From NCBI RefSeq assembly GCF_003387575.1, contig NZ_QUAB01000042.1:59621-123620 (forward strand): DNA of 64,000 bases. Direction: 5' to 3'. A model generated the notes under the pieces. It had not been told where the DNA came from. It searched no databases and was given only the letters and a program-made list of their open reading frames with translations. Both the position numbers and the translations under genes were made by a program. The DNA comes from Microbacterium bovistercoris (GTDB lineage Bacteria > Actinomycetota > Actinomycetes > Actinomycetales > Microbacteriaceae). Shown one piece after another: positions 28,851-38,605 of this stretch; the stretch's first letter is position 1; each line of letters begins with the position of its first letter.

Positions 28851-28964
28851 GCCACCATCCTGCCGGAGCCGCCGGGTGCGCGGCATCCATCGATTCCGTG
28901 AAATCCGGATGCCGCATCGCGACGTGCCAAGATGGGCCGGACGGCGTTTCGGGTGGAGGGCTTG

Positions 28965-30917
28965 ATGAAGAACCGGATGCGACGTGCTGCTGTCCTGACT
29001 GCAGCGCTGCTGGGCGGGATTCTTGCCGGACCGGCACTGTCTGCGGGCGCGCAGACCCCGCCCGACCTCGATTCCGGGTACGTGAGCGACTTCTCCGATG
29101 TGCTCTCAGATGCGCAGGAGACGCGGCTCGAGAAGCGCCTCGGCGAGCTGGCATCGTCTGACGGACTGCCGGAGCTGTACGTGGTGCTGGTACCCGACTT
29201 CGCGGAGCCGTCGAACGCGCTCGCCTGGGCGGATGCGACGGCGCTGCGCAACAACCTCGCGCCCGACCAGTATCTGCTCGCGATAGCGACCGAGGGGCGC
29301 AGCCTCGCGATCTCCGCGGAGTACGGCGGCGATGCCGTCGCAGCCGGCCCGCTGTCCGAGGATCGCGTGCTGCAGATCGAGGACGACCTCGGTTCGCGCT
29401 ATCTCGCCGATGATGACTGGGCCGGCGGCATCGGGTTCGTCGCGGACGAATTCGCGAAGGCGCCACTGCCCTGGTGGGTGTGGGTGCTGGGCATCGCCGG
29501 CGTCGGCCTGGTGATCGTCGTCGTCACGCAGCTCGTGCTCCTGGTGCGGCGTCGGCGCGCGCTGGCCGCCGAGCTGCGCACACTGGAGGGACAGAAGAAG
29601 ACTGCGGCCCGGCGTCTGGTGCAGACCGACGAAGCCGTGCGCACCAGCGAGCAGGAGCTCGGCTTCGTGACCGCGGAGTTCGGCGAGGAGACGACCGCCT
29701 CGTTCACAGCACTGCTCGCCGACTGCCGCGCGCGGCTGCAGGAGGCGTTCCAGCTGCTGGAGAAGCTGCAGGATGCGGAGGAGGACTCCACCGCCGAGAC
29801 CAGGGAGTGGACGAACACGATCCTCCGGCTCTGCGTCGAGGTCGACGACGACCTCGACGGTCGACGGCAGGAGCTGGCATCGCTCCGCGCGCTGGCTGAG
29901 GGAGCGGCCGACACCCTGGCACGTCTGAGGACGGCCCGCGCGGATGCGGCGACCCTGCAGAGCGAGGCAGCCGATCGCCTCGCGTCGCTCGCGGCGGCCT
30001 TCGCCCCGGCGGATCTGATCGGCGTCGTGGACAACGCGGATCAGATCGGCGGCCGGCTGCAGGCGGCGGATGTGCAGCTCGAGGCACTGCAGAGGGCTGT
30101 GGATGCCCGCAAGCCGAAGGCGATCACCGACGCGGTGCACGAGGTCGAGCGGCTGCTCGCCGAGGCGAAGGAGCTGCGGAGCGCCATCGAGGCCCAGGCG
30201 GATGCCCTCTCGGCGCGCAGCGCGTCGTCGGCTGCCGCCGCGTCCACGTTGGAGCAGGCGACGACGGCCGTGCGCGCGGCCGAGGCCTCGGTGCAGGCGC
30301 GGCCGGGCGGGGTCAGCGCGTTCACCCTGTCGCGCCTGAACGCCGCTCAGCGGCTGCTCGCCACGGCCGCAGCGGCATCGGATCCCGATGCTGCGCAGCG
30401 CCACGCCGCATCCGCCCTCGCCACCGCCGAACAGGTGCAGAGTCTCATCGGCGAGGCCGCTCCGGAGAGGGGTCGCTTCGTCCGGTCGGCCGCATCCACG
30501 CATCCGGCGGACGACGGGGCCGTCATGTACGACACCGCCGTCAGCGCGGCTGCCCGGGAGTCGTCCTGGCAGAACTATGTCGGTGAGGATGACACCGACG
30601 GGATGGGCGGCAAGGCCGTCGCGGGAGGGCTCAGCGGCGGCGTCATCGGGCTCTTTGGCGGCATGGCCGTCGGCGAGGGGAACCCGGGGGCGGTCGCGAT
30701 GTTCGTGATCGGCGGCGCCGTGCTCGGGGCCCTCCTCGGCGCGTTCGGCAGTTCCGGTGGAGGCGGCGGCTCTTCCTCGGGCTGGGGCGGGTCGTCGGGC
30801 TCGTCGTCGCGACGCTCGTGGAGCAGCTCCTCACGCTCGTCGCGCAGCTCGTCCAGCCGATCCTCGAGCCGCTCCTCGAGCCGCTCCTCCGGCCGTTCCG
30901 GCGGCCGCCGCTTCTGA
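28965..30917 (+). CDS. TPM-domain secreted/membrane protein with coiled coil and Gly/Ser/Arg-rich tail
   Basis: 650 residues. A signal sequence (about 1-30, ending ALSAGAQ) precedes a TPM domain (about 32-165: YVSDFSDVLSDAQETRLEKRL, YLLAIATEGRSLAISAEYGG). One membrane helix follows (PWWVWVLGIAGVGLVIVVV, about 175-195), then a long Ala/Glu/Arg coiled-coil region in the cytoplasm, a Gly-rich hydrophobic patch, and a C-terminal run of Gly, Ser and Arg. TPM proteins occur in photosystem repair and bacterial envelope proteins; the role in actinobacteria is unknown. ATG 28965 follows GGAGGG by 5 nt; an upstream in-frame ATG at 28932 lacks a ribosome site. Confidence 0.85.
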   Translation: MKNRMRRAAVLTAALLGGILAGPALSAGAQTPPDLDSGYVSDFSDVLSDAQETRLEKRLGELASSDGLPELYVVLVPDFAEPSNALAWADATALRNNLAPDQYLLAIATEGRSLAISAEYGGDAVAAGPLSEDRVLQIEDDLGSRYLADDDWAGGIGFVADEFAKAPLPWWVWVLGIAGVGLVIVVVTQLVLLVRRRRALAAELRTLEGQKKTAARRLVQTDEAVRTSEQELGFVTAEFGEETTASFTALLADCRARLQEAFQLLEKLQDAEEDSTAETREWTNTILRLCVEVDDDLDGRRQELASLRALAEGAADTLARLRTARADAATLQSEAADRLASLAAAFAPADLIGVVDNADQIGGRLQAADVQLEALQRAVDARKPKAITDAVHEVERLLAEAKELRSAIEAQADALSARSASSAAAASTLEQATTAVRAAEASVQARPGGVSAFTLSRLNAAQRLLATAAAASDPDAAQRHAASALATAEQVQSLIGEAAPERGRFVRSAASTHPADDGAVMYDTAVSAAARESSWQNYVGEDDTDGMGGKAVAGGLSGGVIGLFGGMAVGEGNPGAVAMFVIGGAVLGALLGAFGSSGGGGGSSSGWGGSSGSSSRRSWSSSSRSSRSSSSRSSSRSSSRSSGRSGGRRF

Positions 30918-30940
30918 TCGGCCCCGTCCTCCCTTGCAGG

Positions 30941-31023
30941 TGGCGGACCATTCTGCAGATGGCGGACGACACACCGTCGTCTCCACCGCCATCCGCAGAT
31001 CGATCCGCCATCCGCGAGGCGTC
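30941..31023. repeat. Palindromic intergenic repeat, copy C
   Basis: About 83 bp. Same architecture as copies A/B at 10.6-10.8 kb (GGCGGACC start, internal GATGGCGGAC, end GATCGATCCGCCATCCGC), but about 25 diverged positions. Tandem with copy D. Confidence 0.75.
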
Positions 31024-31098
31024 CCATCGCCGCCCGTACTCTCCACAGCCCGTGTTCAGACCGGACCTCCCGCACGCACCGGCCCATCCGTTTGCGGG

Positions 31099-31181
31099 CG
31101 GCGGATGAATCTGCAGATGGCGGACAACACACCGGCGTCTCCACCGCCATCCGCAGATCCGTCCGCCATCTGCGAGGTGTC
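31099..31181. repeat. Palindromic intergenic repeat, copy D
   Basis: Close relative of copy C, sharing CTGCAGATGGCGGAC and CTCCACCGCCATCCGCAGAT. C and D are about 75 bp apart in the 283-bp gap before the HAD gene. No gene is seen in this gap. Confidence 0.75.
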
Positions 31182-31188
31182 AGCTGTC

Positions 31189-31194
31189 TAGGCT
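31189..31194 (+). promoter_or_regulatory. -10 box for a leaderless HAD mRNA
   Basis: TAGGCT followed by GGGGCG and then the GTG start codon at 31201, the same 6-nt geometry as at 13037 and 27130. Confidence 0.55.
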
Positions 31195-31200
31195 GGGGCG

Positions 31201-31899
31201 GTGGGCGGACGGCGAGTGGTGTTCTGGGACTTCGACGGCACGCTCGCCGTGCGTGAGGGCATGTGGTCTGCGGCCGTCGTCGACGCACTGCGATCAGTGG
31301 ATGCCGGCATCACGATCGACGCGGAACTGATCCGTCCGCATCTGCGCAGCGGATTCCCCTGGCACCAGCCCGAGGTCGTCACCTCTCCCCCGCTCACGGC
31401 GGATGCCTGGGCGGCGCGCCTCGCACCGGTGTTCGACCAAGCCCTGCGGGCACAGGGTGTGCCCGCAGATGTCGCATCCGCAGCATCCGCTCGGGTGCTC
31501 GACGAGTACTACCGCGTCGGGCCGTGGCAGGTGATCGACGGGGCACTGGACGCGCTACGGCAGACGGCGGATGCCGGATACGACAACGTCATCCTGAGCA
31601 ACCACGGCCCCGCTCTGCCGGAACTCGTCGATGCCCTCGGTCTGTCAGCCCTGGTGTCTCTGACGATCACGAGCGCAGCGGTCGGCATCGAGAAGCCGAA
31701 CCCGCTGCTGTTCGCGCACGCGCTGCGCGTGGCGGATGCCGGCGATGACACCTGGATGGTCGGCGACAACCCGATCGCCGACGTGGCAGGCGCCGAGCGC
31801 GCCGGCATCCGCGCCCTCCTCGCCGACGGCGTCTATCCCGACTCGCGCGGCCTCACCGTCCTCCAGGCCGCGCACCGCATCACCGCGCCCGGCGACTGA
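31201..31899 (+). CDS. HAD-family phosphatase/hydrolase
   Basis: 232 residues. HAD motif I is VVFWDFDGTLAV with the nucleophile Asp and the general acid two residues later. Motif II is NVILSNHGPALP, the Lys is in VGIEKPNPLLF, and motif IV is TWMVGDNPIADVAGAERAGI. The cap domain between motifs I and II (about residues 20-115) puts it in the C1 phosphoglycolate phosphatase/haloacid group. The substrate is unknown. It starts with GTG and no ribosome site, consistent with the leaderless promoter. Confidence 0.92.
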   Translation: MGGRRVVFWDFDGTLAVREGMWSAAVVDALRSVDAGITIDAELIRPHLRSGFPWHQPEVVTSPPLTADAWAARLAPVFDQALRAQGVPADVASAASARVLDEYYRVGPWQVIDGALDALRQTADAGYDNVILSNHGPALPELVDALGLSALVSLTITSAAVGIEKPNPLLFAHALRVADAGDDTWMVGDNPIADVAGAERAGIRALLADGVYPDSRGLTVLQAAHRITAPGD

Positions 31900-31933
31900 C
31901 CGCGCAGCGCTCTTACTCCCCCCGCCAATGCCT

Positions 31934-31964
31934 TCCGCCCCCATGCCGAAGGCATGAGGGCGGA
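31934..31964 (-). terminator. Terminator after guaA
   Basis: TCCGCCC-C-CATGCC, GAA loop, GGCATG-A-GGGCGGA: a 13-bp stem with one C/A mismatch, 30 bp past the guaA stop and 34 bp past the convergent HAD stop. Confidence 0.8.
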
Positions 31965-31994
31965 GCGATCATCGCGAAGCGGGAGACTGCGAGC

Positions 31995-33581
31995 TCACTC
32001 CCACTCGATCGTTGCCGGCGGCTTCGACGTGACGTCGAGCACGACCCGGTTGACCTCGCTCACCTCGTTGGTGATGCGGTTCGAGATCTTCGCCAGCACG
32101 TCGTACGGCAGGCGCGTCCAGTCCGCCGTCATGGCGTCCTCGGACGAGACCGGGCGCAGCACGATCGGGTGCCCGTAGGTGCGGCCGTCGCCCTGCACGC
32201 CGACCGAGCGCACGTCGGCGAGCAGCACGACAGGGCACTGCCAGATGGTCTGATCGAGACCGGCGAGGGTGAGCTCCTCGCGGGCGATCGCGTCGGCCTC
32301 GCGCAGCACGTCGAGGCGCTCGCGGGTGACCTCGCCGATGATGCGGATGCCGAGGCCGGGGCCGGGGAACGGCTGGCGGCCGACGATCGCCTCGGGAATG
32401 CCGAGCTCGCGGCCGATCGCGCGGACCTCGTCCTTGAACAGGGCGCGCAGCGGCTCGATCAGCTCGAAGTCGAGGTCGTCGGGCAGACCGCCGACGTTGT
32501 GGTGCGACTTGATGTTGGCGGTACCCGATCCTCCACCGGACTCGACGACGTCGGGGTACAGGGTGCCCTGCACGAGGAACTTGACCTTCTCGCCCGAGGC
32601 CTTGGCCTCTTCGACGAGATCGCGCTGCACCTGCTCGAACGCGCGGATGAACTCGCGGCCGATGATCTTTCTCTTCGTTTCCGGGTCGGTTACGCCCGAG
32701 AGGTGACCGAGGAACGTGTCGGCCGCGTCGACGGTGATCAGGCGGACGCCGGTGGATGCCACGTAGTCGCGCTCGACCTGCTCCCGCTCGCCCTTGCGCA
32801 GCAGGCCGTGGTCGACGAAGACCGCGGTGAGCTGATCGCCGATGGCCTTGTGCACGAGTGCGGTCGAGACCGCCGAGTCGACACCGCCGGAGAGGGCGGA
32901 GATGACACGGGCGTCGCCGACCTGCTCGCGGATGCGCTCGATCTGCTCGGCGATGACGCTGTCGCTGTTCCAGTCGGCGGCGAGACCGGCGCCCTTGTGC
33001 AGGAAGTTCTCGATCACGGCCTGACCGTGGTCCGAGTGCTTCACCTCGGGGTGCCACTGCACGCCGTAGAGGTGGCGCTCCTCGTTCGCGAACGCCGCGA
33101 CCTTGGTCGACGGGGTGGTCGCCAGCACGTCGAAGCCCTCAGGAGCGCGGGACACCTGGTCGCCGTGGCTCATCCAGACGTTCTGCTCGGTCGGCTCGCC
33201 GCCGAGCAGCGTGCTCCCGTTGACCGGGATCATCGCGTCGGTTGCTCCGTATTCGCGCAGACCGGTGTTCGCGACCTCGCCGCCGAGGGTCTGCGCCATG
33301 TACTGGAAGCCGTAGCAGATGCCCAACGTCGGAACGCCCAGGTCGAACACGGCCGGGTCGAGCTTCGGCGCGCCCTCTTCGTAGACCGACGACGGACCAC
33401 CGGAGAGGATGATCGCGACCGGGTTCTTCGCGGCGATCTCCTCGGCCGTGGCGGTGTGCGGCACGATCTCGCTGTAGACGCCGGCCTCGCGCACGCGGCG
33501 CGCGATGAGCTGGGCGTACTGAGCGCCGAAGTCGACGACGAGCGCCGGGCGCTGCGCGGTGTCAGGGGTCTGGTCGGTCAC
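31995..33581 (-). CDS. guaA: GMP synthase (glutamine-hydrolysing)
   Basis: 528 residues. It aminates XMP to GMP. The amidotransferase domain has [19 protein letters not shown], the nucleophile Cys in [11 protein letters not shown], and the His/Glu pair in VQWHPEV. The ATP-pyrophosphatase domain has the P-loop [19 protein letters not shown] and the XMP-binding C-terminus [20 protein letters not shown] through [19 protein letters not shown]. The GTG start at 33581 overlaps the stop of the DUF3817 gene by 4 nt (GTGA), so it is translationally coupled. With guaB and guaB3 it completes the IMP-to-GMP branch in the window. Confidence 0.98.
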   Translation of the reverse strand: MTDQTPDTAQRPALVVDFGAQYAQLIARRVREAGVYSEIVPHTATAEEIAAKNPVAIILSGGPSSVYEEGAPKLDPAVFDLGVPTLGICYGFQYMAQTLGGEVANTGLREYGATDAMIPVNGSTLLGGEPTEQNVWMSHGDQVSRAPEGFDVLATTPSTKVAAFANEERHLYGVQWHPEVKHSDHGQAVIENFLHKGAGLAADWNSDSVIAEQIERIREQVGDARVISALSGGVDSAVSTALVHKAIGDQLTAVFVDHGLLRKGEREQVERDYVASTGVRLITVDAADTFLGHLSGVTDPETKRKIIGREFIRAFEQVQRDLVEEAKASGEKVKFLVQGTLYPDVVESGGGSGTANIKSHHNVGGLPDDLDFELIEPLRALFKDEVRAIGRELGIPEAIVGRQPFPGPGLGIRIIGEVTRERLDVLREADAIAREELTLAGLDQTIWQCPVVLLADVRSVGVQGDGRTYGHPIVLRPVSSEDAMTADWTRLPYDVLAKISNRITNEVSEVNRVVLDVTSKPPATIEWE

Positions 33582-34063
33582 CGGATGCCTTCCGTGGTGG
33601 GAGCGGGAGCTGAGGCGGCGGCATCCGCCGCTTCGCGGGTTGCCAGGTGGGCCCGCACGTCGCGGGCGACGCGGGTCTCCATGAAGAACGAGAGCAGCGG
33701 GATGACTCCGCCGAGGGCGAGCATGATGAACCGCGGGAACCGCCAGCGCATCAGGCTCCACATGCGGAAGCATGCGAAGAGGTACACCACGTAGAACCAG
33801 CCGTGCGCCACGAGGATGCCGAGCGAGAGGTTGAACCCGTCACCGGTGGAGATGAGATCGCCGTCCGGCCCCTCCACCACGGGTGCGAACCACAGCAGTC
33901 CTCCGGAACCGCCCGCGAAGAGCTCGAGATGGATCGGCGTGTACTTCAGCACCATCTCGGCGACCAGCAGCAGCAGCATGACGCCGGTGATGATGGAGGC
34001 GACCTGGTAGAACTTCAGCGCACCGCGGATCGCCGGGAAGCTGGCGACTTTCGGTTCGGGCAT
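33578..34063 (-). CDS. DUF3817 membrane protein
   Basis: 161 residues with three to four helices ([64 protein letters not shown]) and a short Ala-rich cytoplasmic tail. DUF3817 proteins are small integral membrane proteins that commonly sit next to guaA in actinobacteria, sometimes annotated as part of the MscS-like or YdzA group. The role is unknown. ATG 34063. Confidence 0.85.
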   Translation of the reverse strand: MPEPKVASFPAIRGALKFYQVASIITGVMLLLLVAEMVLKYTPIHLELFAGGSGGLLWFAPVVEGPDGDLISTGDGFNLSLGILVAHGWFYVVYLFACFRMWSLMRWRFPRFIMLALGGVIPLLSFFMETRVARDVRAHLATREAADAAASAPAPTTEGIR

Positions 34064-34126
34064 GAGTCCATTCTAGGCGAGGCGCACGAAACGGCGATCC
34101 GGGCCGAGAAGCCGCCCGCGACCGAC

Positions 34127-34158
34127 GAGGGCCGCCGGGATCACTCCCGACGGCCCTC
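34127..34158 (-). terminator. Terminator after nuclease gene
   Basis: GAGGGCCG-C-CGGGA, TCAC loop, TCCCG-A-CGGCCCTC: 13 pairs with one mismatch, 17 bp after the stop at 34176. Confidence 0.75.
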
Positions 34159-34175
34159 GCCCTGCCTGCGCCGGC

Positions 34176-37100
34176 TCAGCCGAAGGTCAGCGGCAGCGTG
34201 ACCGCCGCGCCGACATCCGGGGTGACCGTGAGCGCCTTGCCCGCGGCGCCCGCCGGCACCGTGAAGGTGAACGTCGCCTTGCCGACCTCGTCGGTGGTGT
34301 CGACGATCGCGGTGTTCACCGAGGCCGTGCCCAGCTGCGTGTCGCCGATGGCGAAACTCACCGCGGTCGGCTTCTGCTCGCCCGCGCTGAAGGACAGCGA
34401 CGAGAGTGCCACGGTGACCTGCTGTCCGGCCTGGTAGCTGTCAGCCGCCGGCGTCACCGTCGCTCCGACCGCGCGCTGGGCGAGATCCGGTACGGCGGCG
34501 GATGCGGCGTCCGCCGCGTTCGCGGCGAACCAGTCCACCATCGACTGAAGGTCGATCTTGCCGGTGTCGGCCTTACCCGTGCCGGCGGCGAGGGTGGTGA
34601 AGTTGTCTCCGCCCGCTGCGAGGAACGAGTTCGCCGCGACGGTGTACGACGCCGCAGGGTCGATCGCCGTGCCGTTGAGCGTGATCGAGGTGATGCGGGC
34701 GCCCTTCGCGGCCGACGGGTCGTACGTGTAGGTCAGCCCCTTCGACACGCCCAGCTTCAGGAACGGCCGGCTCGCGCCGTCCGGCTGCCACTGCTCCTCG
34801 AGCACCGACTTAAGCTGCGCGCCCGTGAGCTGCAGCGTCACCAGCGTGTTGGCGAACGGCTGCACCGTGGCCGCCTCGCGATAGGTGACGTTGCCGTCCG
34901 GGTCGGACGCACCCGACGATGCGAAGGCGAGATCGGCGCGGATGCCGCCGGGGTTCATCAGCGCGAGGTCCGCACCGGTGGCCCACTGCTGCACGTCCGC
35001 GACGAAGTTGCCGATCGTCGACTCGCCGCCGCGGTTCTCCTTGCCGTCGCTCTGGCGCGCACGCGTGAAGCCGGCCGAGATGTTGCCGACCTTGACGGCG
35101 CCGAGCACGTCGGCCTCCTTCTTGGCGGCCGCCACGATCGCCTGCACCTCGGGGTCGGCCGGGTAGCGACCGGCCAGCGGCCGGATCTCGTTCTCGATCG
35201 ACAGCAGCTCGACCTTGTTCTTCTTGACCTCGAACTGCAGGCTCATCACCCCGAGGTTCTCGCCGTACTGGCCCGCCGAGACGACCGGACGGCCGTCGAT
35301 GACGTGGTTGTACGCCAGGTGGGTGTGCGCCGAGACGATGGCATCCACGTCGTCGTCGACGCCGTAGACGATCTCGCCCAGCGCGGAGTCGGGCGTGATG
35401 CTCGACGCGTCGGTGGTCGTGGCGCCCTCGTGCACGAGCAGGATGACCACGTCTGCCTCGCCGTTGCCGTCCTTGCCGTCGGTGAGGTCGTCGGCGACGT
35501 CGTTCACGGAGTCGACGATGCTGCGGACCTCGAGGTCCTTGATGCCCTCGGGCGAGACCAGCGAGTCGAGCTCCTCGGTCACGGCGCCGACGAAGCCGAC
35601 GCGCACGCCGTCGAGCTCCTTGACCCAGGCGGGCGCCAGAGCAGGCTCACCCGTCTCGGTGACGAACACGTTCGACGAGATGTACTCCCAGTCCGCGCGG
35701 TCCTGCACACGGTCGCGCAGATCCTCCCAGCCCTGGTCGAACTCGTGGTTGCCCGCGGCGCTGACATCGAGACCGGCCGCGTTGAGCGCGTCGATCGTCG
35801 GGTTGTCGTCGTTGATGAAGGACGTGAACGTCGAAGCACCGATCAGGTCACCGGCGGCGGCGAAGATCGTGTTCGGGTTCTCGTCGCGCACCTGCTCGAC
35901 CGCACCGGCGAGCACAGCTGCACCCGCGCTGGCACCGTCGGCCTCGATCCGCCCGTGGAAGTCGTTGATCGTGGCGATGCTGATGCTCACCGGCACGTCC
36001 TTCGCCTTCTGGGCGATGCCGACGAGGATCGGGTCGTGGTCGCTGGAACGGTAGGGCGTTCCCGCCTCGGTGGCCCCGAACGCGTAGCCGCGGTCGCTCC
36101 ACTCCGGAGAGTTGATGCCCCAGACGCCGGCGCCGGTGATCGAGGCCTTCAGCGAGGGCGAGGCGATCACGTGGTCGAGCGAGCCGAGCTCGCCGTCGAA
36201 CGTGTAGGTGTACTGGCCGGCGGTCTTGTCCGCCACCAGGTCGCTCCAGCCCGCGTCGGTGAAGACGTCGATCGGGTCCTCCTCGCTGTATGCGTTGAAG
36301 TCTCCGATCAGCAGCATGTCGTCGCTGCCGCTGGTCTTCGCCAGCTGGTCGGTGAACTTCAGCACCGACTTCGCCTGCTCCACGCGCTCGGCGTTGAACC
36401 GGCCCTGGCCGTCGGCCGGCTCCGCTCCGTCGCCGCCCTTGGACTTGAAGTGGTTGGCCACGATCGTGAACGTGCGGTTCTTGTACTTGAAGGTCTGCGC
36501 GATCGGCTCGCGGGCGATGTCCCACACGCTCTCATCGCTGATCGTCGAGCTCTGACCGACGGTCTTGACGGCCTTCTTCTTGTAGATGATGGCGTTCTTG
36601 ATGTAGTCGGTGGTCGCCGCGTCCGCCAGCGCCTTCGGCGTCGGCACGTAGGCCCACACCTCGCTGCCCGCTGCGGCGTTCAGTCCGCTCACGAGATCGG
36701 CGAGCGCCGTGTCGACGGGCTTGCCGAACTTGGCCGAGTTCTCGATCTCCATGAGCGAGACGATCTCGGCATCCAGCCCGCCTATCGCCGCGACGATCTT
36801 CGACTTCTGGATCGCGAACTGCGCGGCATCCTCCGCACCGCGCGCGTCCTCGTTCTCGCTGCTCAGCGTCGTGAAGTAGTTGTAGACGTTGAACGATGCG
36901 ACCTGCAGGTCGCCGCCCACCTCGGGAGCCTCGGTGCGCGGATTCTTCGACGTGAACGAGACCGCCGCGGGCGAGTCGCTGTTCAGCGGAGTCGCGGGCT
37001 GCAGCCGCCAGTCGTTGAAGCCGTACTGCAGCACGAACGCGCTGTCGCCGAAGTCGACGGCGTCGCCGTTCCGCACCACGACGTCCTCGGTGAAGTAGGG

Positions 37101-38450
37101 CTGGTCGCCCGGGTGCGCCTCGTTGCCGATCTGGATGCTGTAGCCGTCGTCGAGCAGGATGCGGTCGGCGCGGTTGGCCGCAGCGATCGCGTCCGCCGCG
37201 GCGCCGGGCTGCTTCAGCTCTGTGCTCTTGACGTTCAGGACACCGGGGTTCAGCCACAGCGTGCCGTAGTTGTACAGCTGGTGGCTGGAGGCGACCAGGT
37301 AGTCGCCTGCGGGGGCGACGAGCATGTTCTCGTACGCCTCGCGCGCGGAGCCGACGACCGAGGTCGCCAGCGGCGCGGGCTTCGGCGTGCCGACGCCCGG
37401 CGTCACGACCGTGACCCCGGCAGCGTCCTTCGGGGTGATCTGGGTCTGCCCGTAGTACTCGCCGACGACGCCGGTGACCGAGACGAGGTCGCCGATCGCG
37501 CCGGGGACGGTCTTGCCCTTGAGGTAGACGAAGACGCCGTCGGATGCACCGGGAGTGGCGTCCTTGTCGCCGCCGGAACCGGCGGTCTGGATGACGATCC
37601 CGTCATACCCACCCGTGCGGTGGTCGGCGGTGATGACGCCCTCGACGCTGACGTTCTGGCCGTCCATCGCGGCCTTGTCGGCGGTGCCCTGCACCTCGGC
37701 GATCGTGGCCTTCACCGATGGCTCGGGGTCGGTGCCCGGGTCGGTCTGCCCGCCGGAGCCCTGCGGGGTGATCGTCGCCGACAGCGAGAAGTCCTTGCTG
37801 TTGTCGTCGCTGTCGGCACCGTTCGTGCGGTTCAGCGACTTGACGTCCTGGTTGCTGCTCGCGCCGGTGGCAGCAGCGGTCTCGAACGTGTTCGTCGGCT
37901 CGGCGCTCTTGGCCTGGTATCCGAGCAGGTCGACGACGTCCGCGTTCCCCGTGACCGATCCCGTGGGCAGAGCGATGGCGGACGTGCCCTTCACCAGTGC
38001 GAGCGTGCCCTTCGTGCCGCTCGGGCTCAGCTTGCCGCTGCCGTCGATGTCGGGGGCGGGCAGTGCGGCGCCGTTCGCTCCGTTGCTGTTGCCCGAGACC
38101 AGGAAGTACCCCTTGGCGGGGATCGTCCCGGTGAGGGGCACCACGCCGTTGGAGTTCCCCGTGCCCGTGGCCGAGCGGTACTGGATCGACATGCCGTCGA
38201 GCTTCACCGGCGCGGACGTCGGGTTGTAGAGCTCGACGAACTTGTTCTTGAACGCCGCTCCGTCGCTGCCGCCGGACAGGTAGGCCTCGTTGATGACCAC
38301 CCCCGTCCCGGTCGTGTCGGCGAAGGCGGGCGTCGCGGCGATCGAGCCGAAGCTCAGGGCGACCGCTGCGGATGTGACGAGGGCGCACGTACGCCCCCTC
38401 CTGCGCGGGACGGGGACCTGGCGGTTCCCGTCATCGGGGGCGGACATCAT
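34176..38450 (-). CDS. Secreted ExeM/NucH-type endonuclease fused to 5'-nucleotidase
   Basis: 1,424 residues. A signal peptide (about 1-44, with an Arg-rich start and cut after FADT-like ATPAFA) is followed by a lamin-tail domain (about 45-185, GVVINEAYLSGGSDGAAFKN). Next come an OB-type nuclease-associated domain (about 245-360), an endonuclease/exonuclease/phosphatase domain (about 525-820, VASFNVYNYF, LMEIENSA, LLIGDFNAY, LDHVI, SSDHDPI) and a metallophosphatase plus 5'-nucleotidase C domain (about 835-1,330, ATINDFHGRI, GNHEFDQG, SAHTHLAYN, NPGGIRADLA). A bacterial Ig-like tail ends it. It should cut extracellular DNA and then dephosphorylate nucleotides for nutrition. There is no LPXTG motif. 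Start ATG 38450, after GAGGAG. Confidence 0.95.
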   Translation of the reverse strand: MMSAPDDGNRQVPVPRRRGRTCALVTSAAVALSFGSIAATPAFADTTGTGVVINEAYLSGGSDGAAFKNKFVELYNPTSAPVKLDGMSIQYRSATGTGNSNGVVPLTGTIPAKGYFLVSGNSNGANGAALPAPDIDGSGKLSPSGTKGTLALVKGTSAIALPTGSVTGNADVVDLLGYQAKSAEPTNTFETAAATGASSNQDVKSLNRTNGADSDDNSKDFSLSATITPQGSGGQTDPGTDPEPSVKATIAEVQGTADKAAMDGQNVSVEGVITADHRTGGYDGIVIQTAGSGGDKDATPGASDGVFVYLKGKTVPGAIGDLVSVTGVVGEYYGQTQITPKDAAGVTVVTPGVGTPKPAPLATSVVGSAREAYENMLVAPAGDYLVASSHQLYNYGTLWLNPGVLNVKSTELKQPGAAADAIAAANRADRILLDDGYSIQIGNEAHPGDQPYFTEDVVVRNGDAVDFGDSAFVLQYGFNDWRLQPATPLNSDSPAAVSFTSKNPRTEAPEVGGDLQVASFNVYNYFTTLSSENEDARGAEDAAQFAIQKSKIVAAIGGLDAEIVSLMEIENSAKFGKPVDTALADLVSGLNAAAGSEVWAYVPTPKALADAATTDYIKNAIIYKKKAVKTVGQSSTISDESVWDIAREPIAQTFKYKNRTFTIVANHFKSKGGDGAEPADGQGRFNAERVEQAKSVLKFTDQLAKTSGSDDMLLIGDFNAYSEEDPIDVFTDAGWSDLVADKTAGQYTYTFDGELGSLDHVIASPSLKASITGAGVWGINSPEWSDRGYAFGATEAGTPYRSSDHDPILVGIAQKAKDVPVSISIATINDFHGRIEADGASAGAAVLAGAVEQVRDENPNTIFAAAGDLIGASTFTSFINDDNPTIDALNAAGLDVSAAGNHEFDQGWEDLRDRVQDRADWEYISSNVFVTETGEPALAPAWVKELDGVRVGFVGAVTEELDSLVSPEGIKDLEVRSIVDSVNDVADDLTDGKDGNGEADVVILLVHEGATTTDASSITPDSALGEIVYGVDDDVDAIVSAHTHLAYNHVIDGRPVVSAGQYGENLGVMSLQFEVKKNKVELLSIENEIRPLAGRYPADPEVQAIVAAAKKEADVLGAVKVGNISAGFTRARQSDGKENRGGESTIGNFVADVQQWATGADLALMNPGGIRADLAFASSGASDPDGNVTYREAATVQPFANTLVTLQLTGAQLKSVLEEQWQPDGASRPFLKLGVSKGLTYTYDPSAAKGARITSITLNGTAIDPAASYTVAANSFLAAGGDNFTTLAAGTGKADTGKIDLQSMVDWFAANAADAASAAVPDLAQRAVGATVTPAADSYQAGQQVTVALSSLSFSAGEQKPTAVSFAIGDTQLGTASVNTAIVDTTDEVGKATFTFTVPAGAAGKALTVTPDVGAAVTLPLTFG

Positions 38451-38532
38451 CAGTGCTGTCTCCTCGGGTCAAGCGGCGGTTCTCGTGGAACCGCCGGTCG
38501 CGTGCGCCGGGCTGCGCACGCGCATGACAGAG

Positions 38533-38562
38533 ACACTAGGCCTTGCCGGGGACATTCCTCAA
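38533..38562 (-). promoter_or_regulatory. Promoter for the secreted nuclease
   Basis: -35 TTGAGG and -10 TAGTGT with an 18-bp spacer, about 80 nt before the ATG. Only GC-rich spacer lies between. Confidence 0.6.
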
Positions 38563-38571
38563 TGGCGTTCG

Positions 38572-38590
38572 CGTTTCGGTCACCGAAACG
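38572..38590. promoter_or_regulatory. Near-perfect palindrome upstream of nuclease promoter
   Basis: CGTTTCGGT C ACCGAAACG: 9-bp arms with a single central base, 10 bp upstream of the -35. The AT content and symmetry suggest a regulator binding site (for example nutrient or phosphate control). It could instead belong to the 3' end of the SURF1 gene, whose stop is 16 bp away. Confidence 0.5.
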
Positions 38591-38605
38591 TCACCGGAGA
38601 GACGA

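Noticed and set aside
30918..31200. Possible small genes in the repeat pair before the HAD gene
   Set aside because: Short frames here come from the palindromic repeats; none has a ribosome site or family match.
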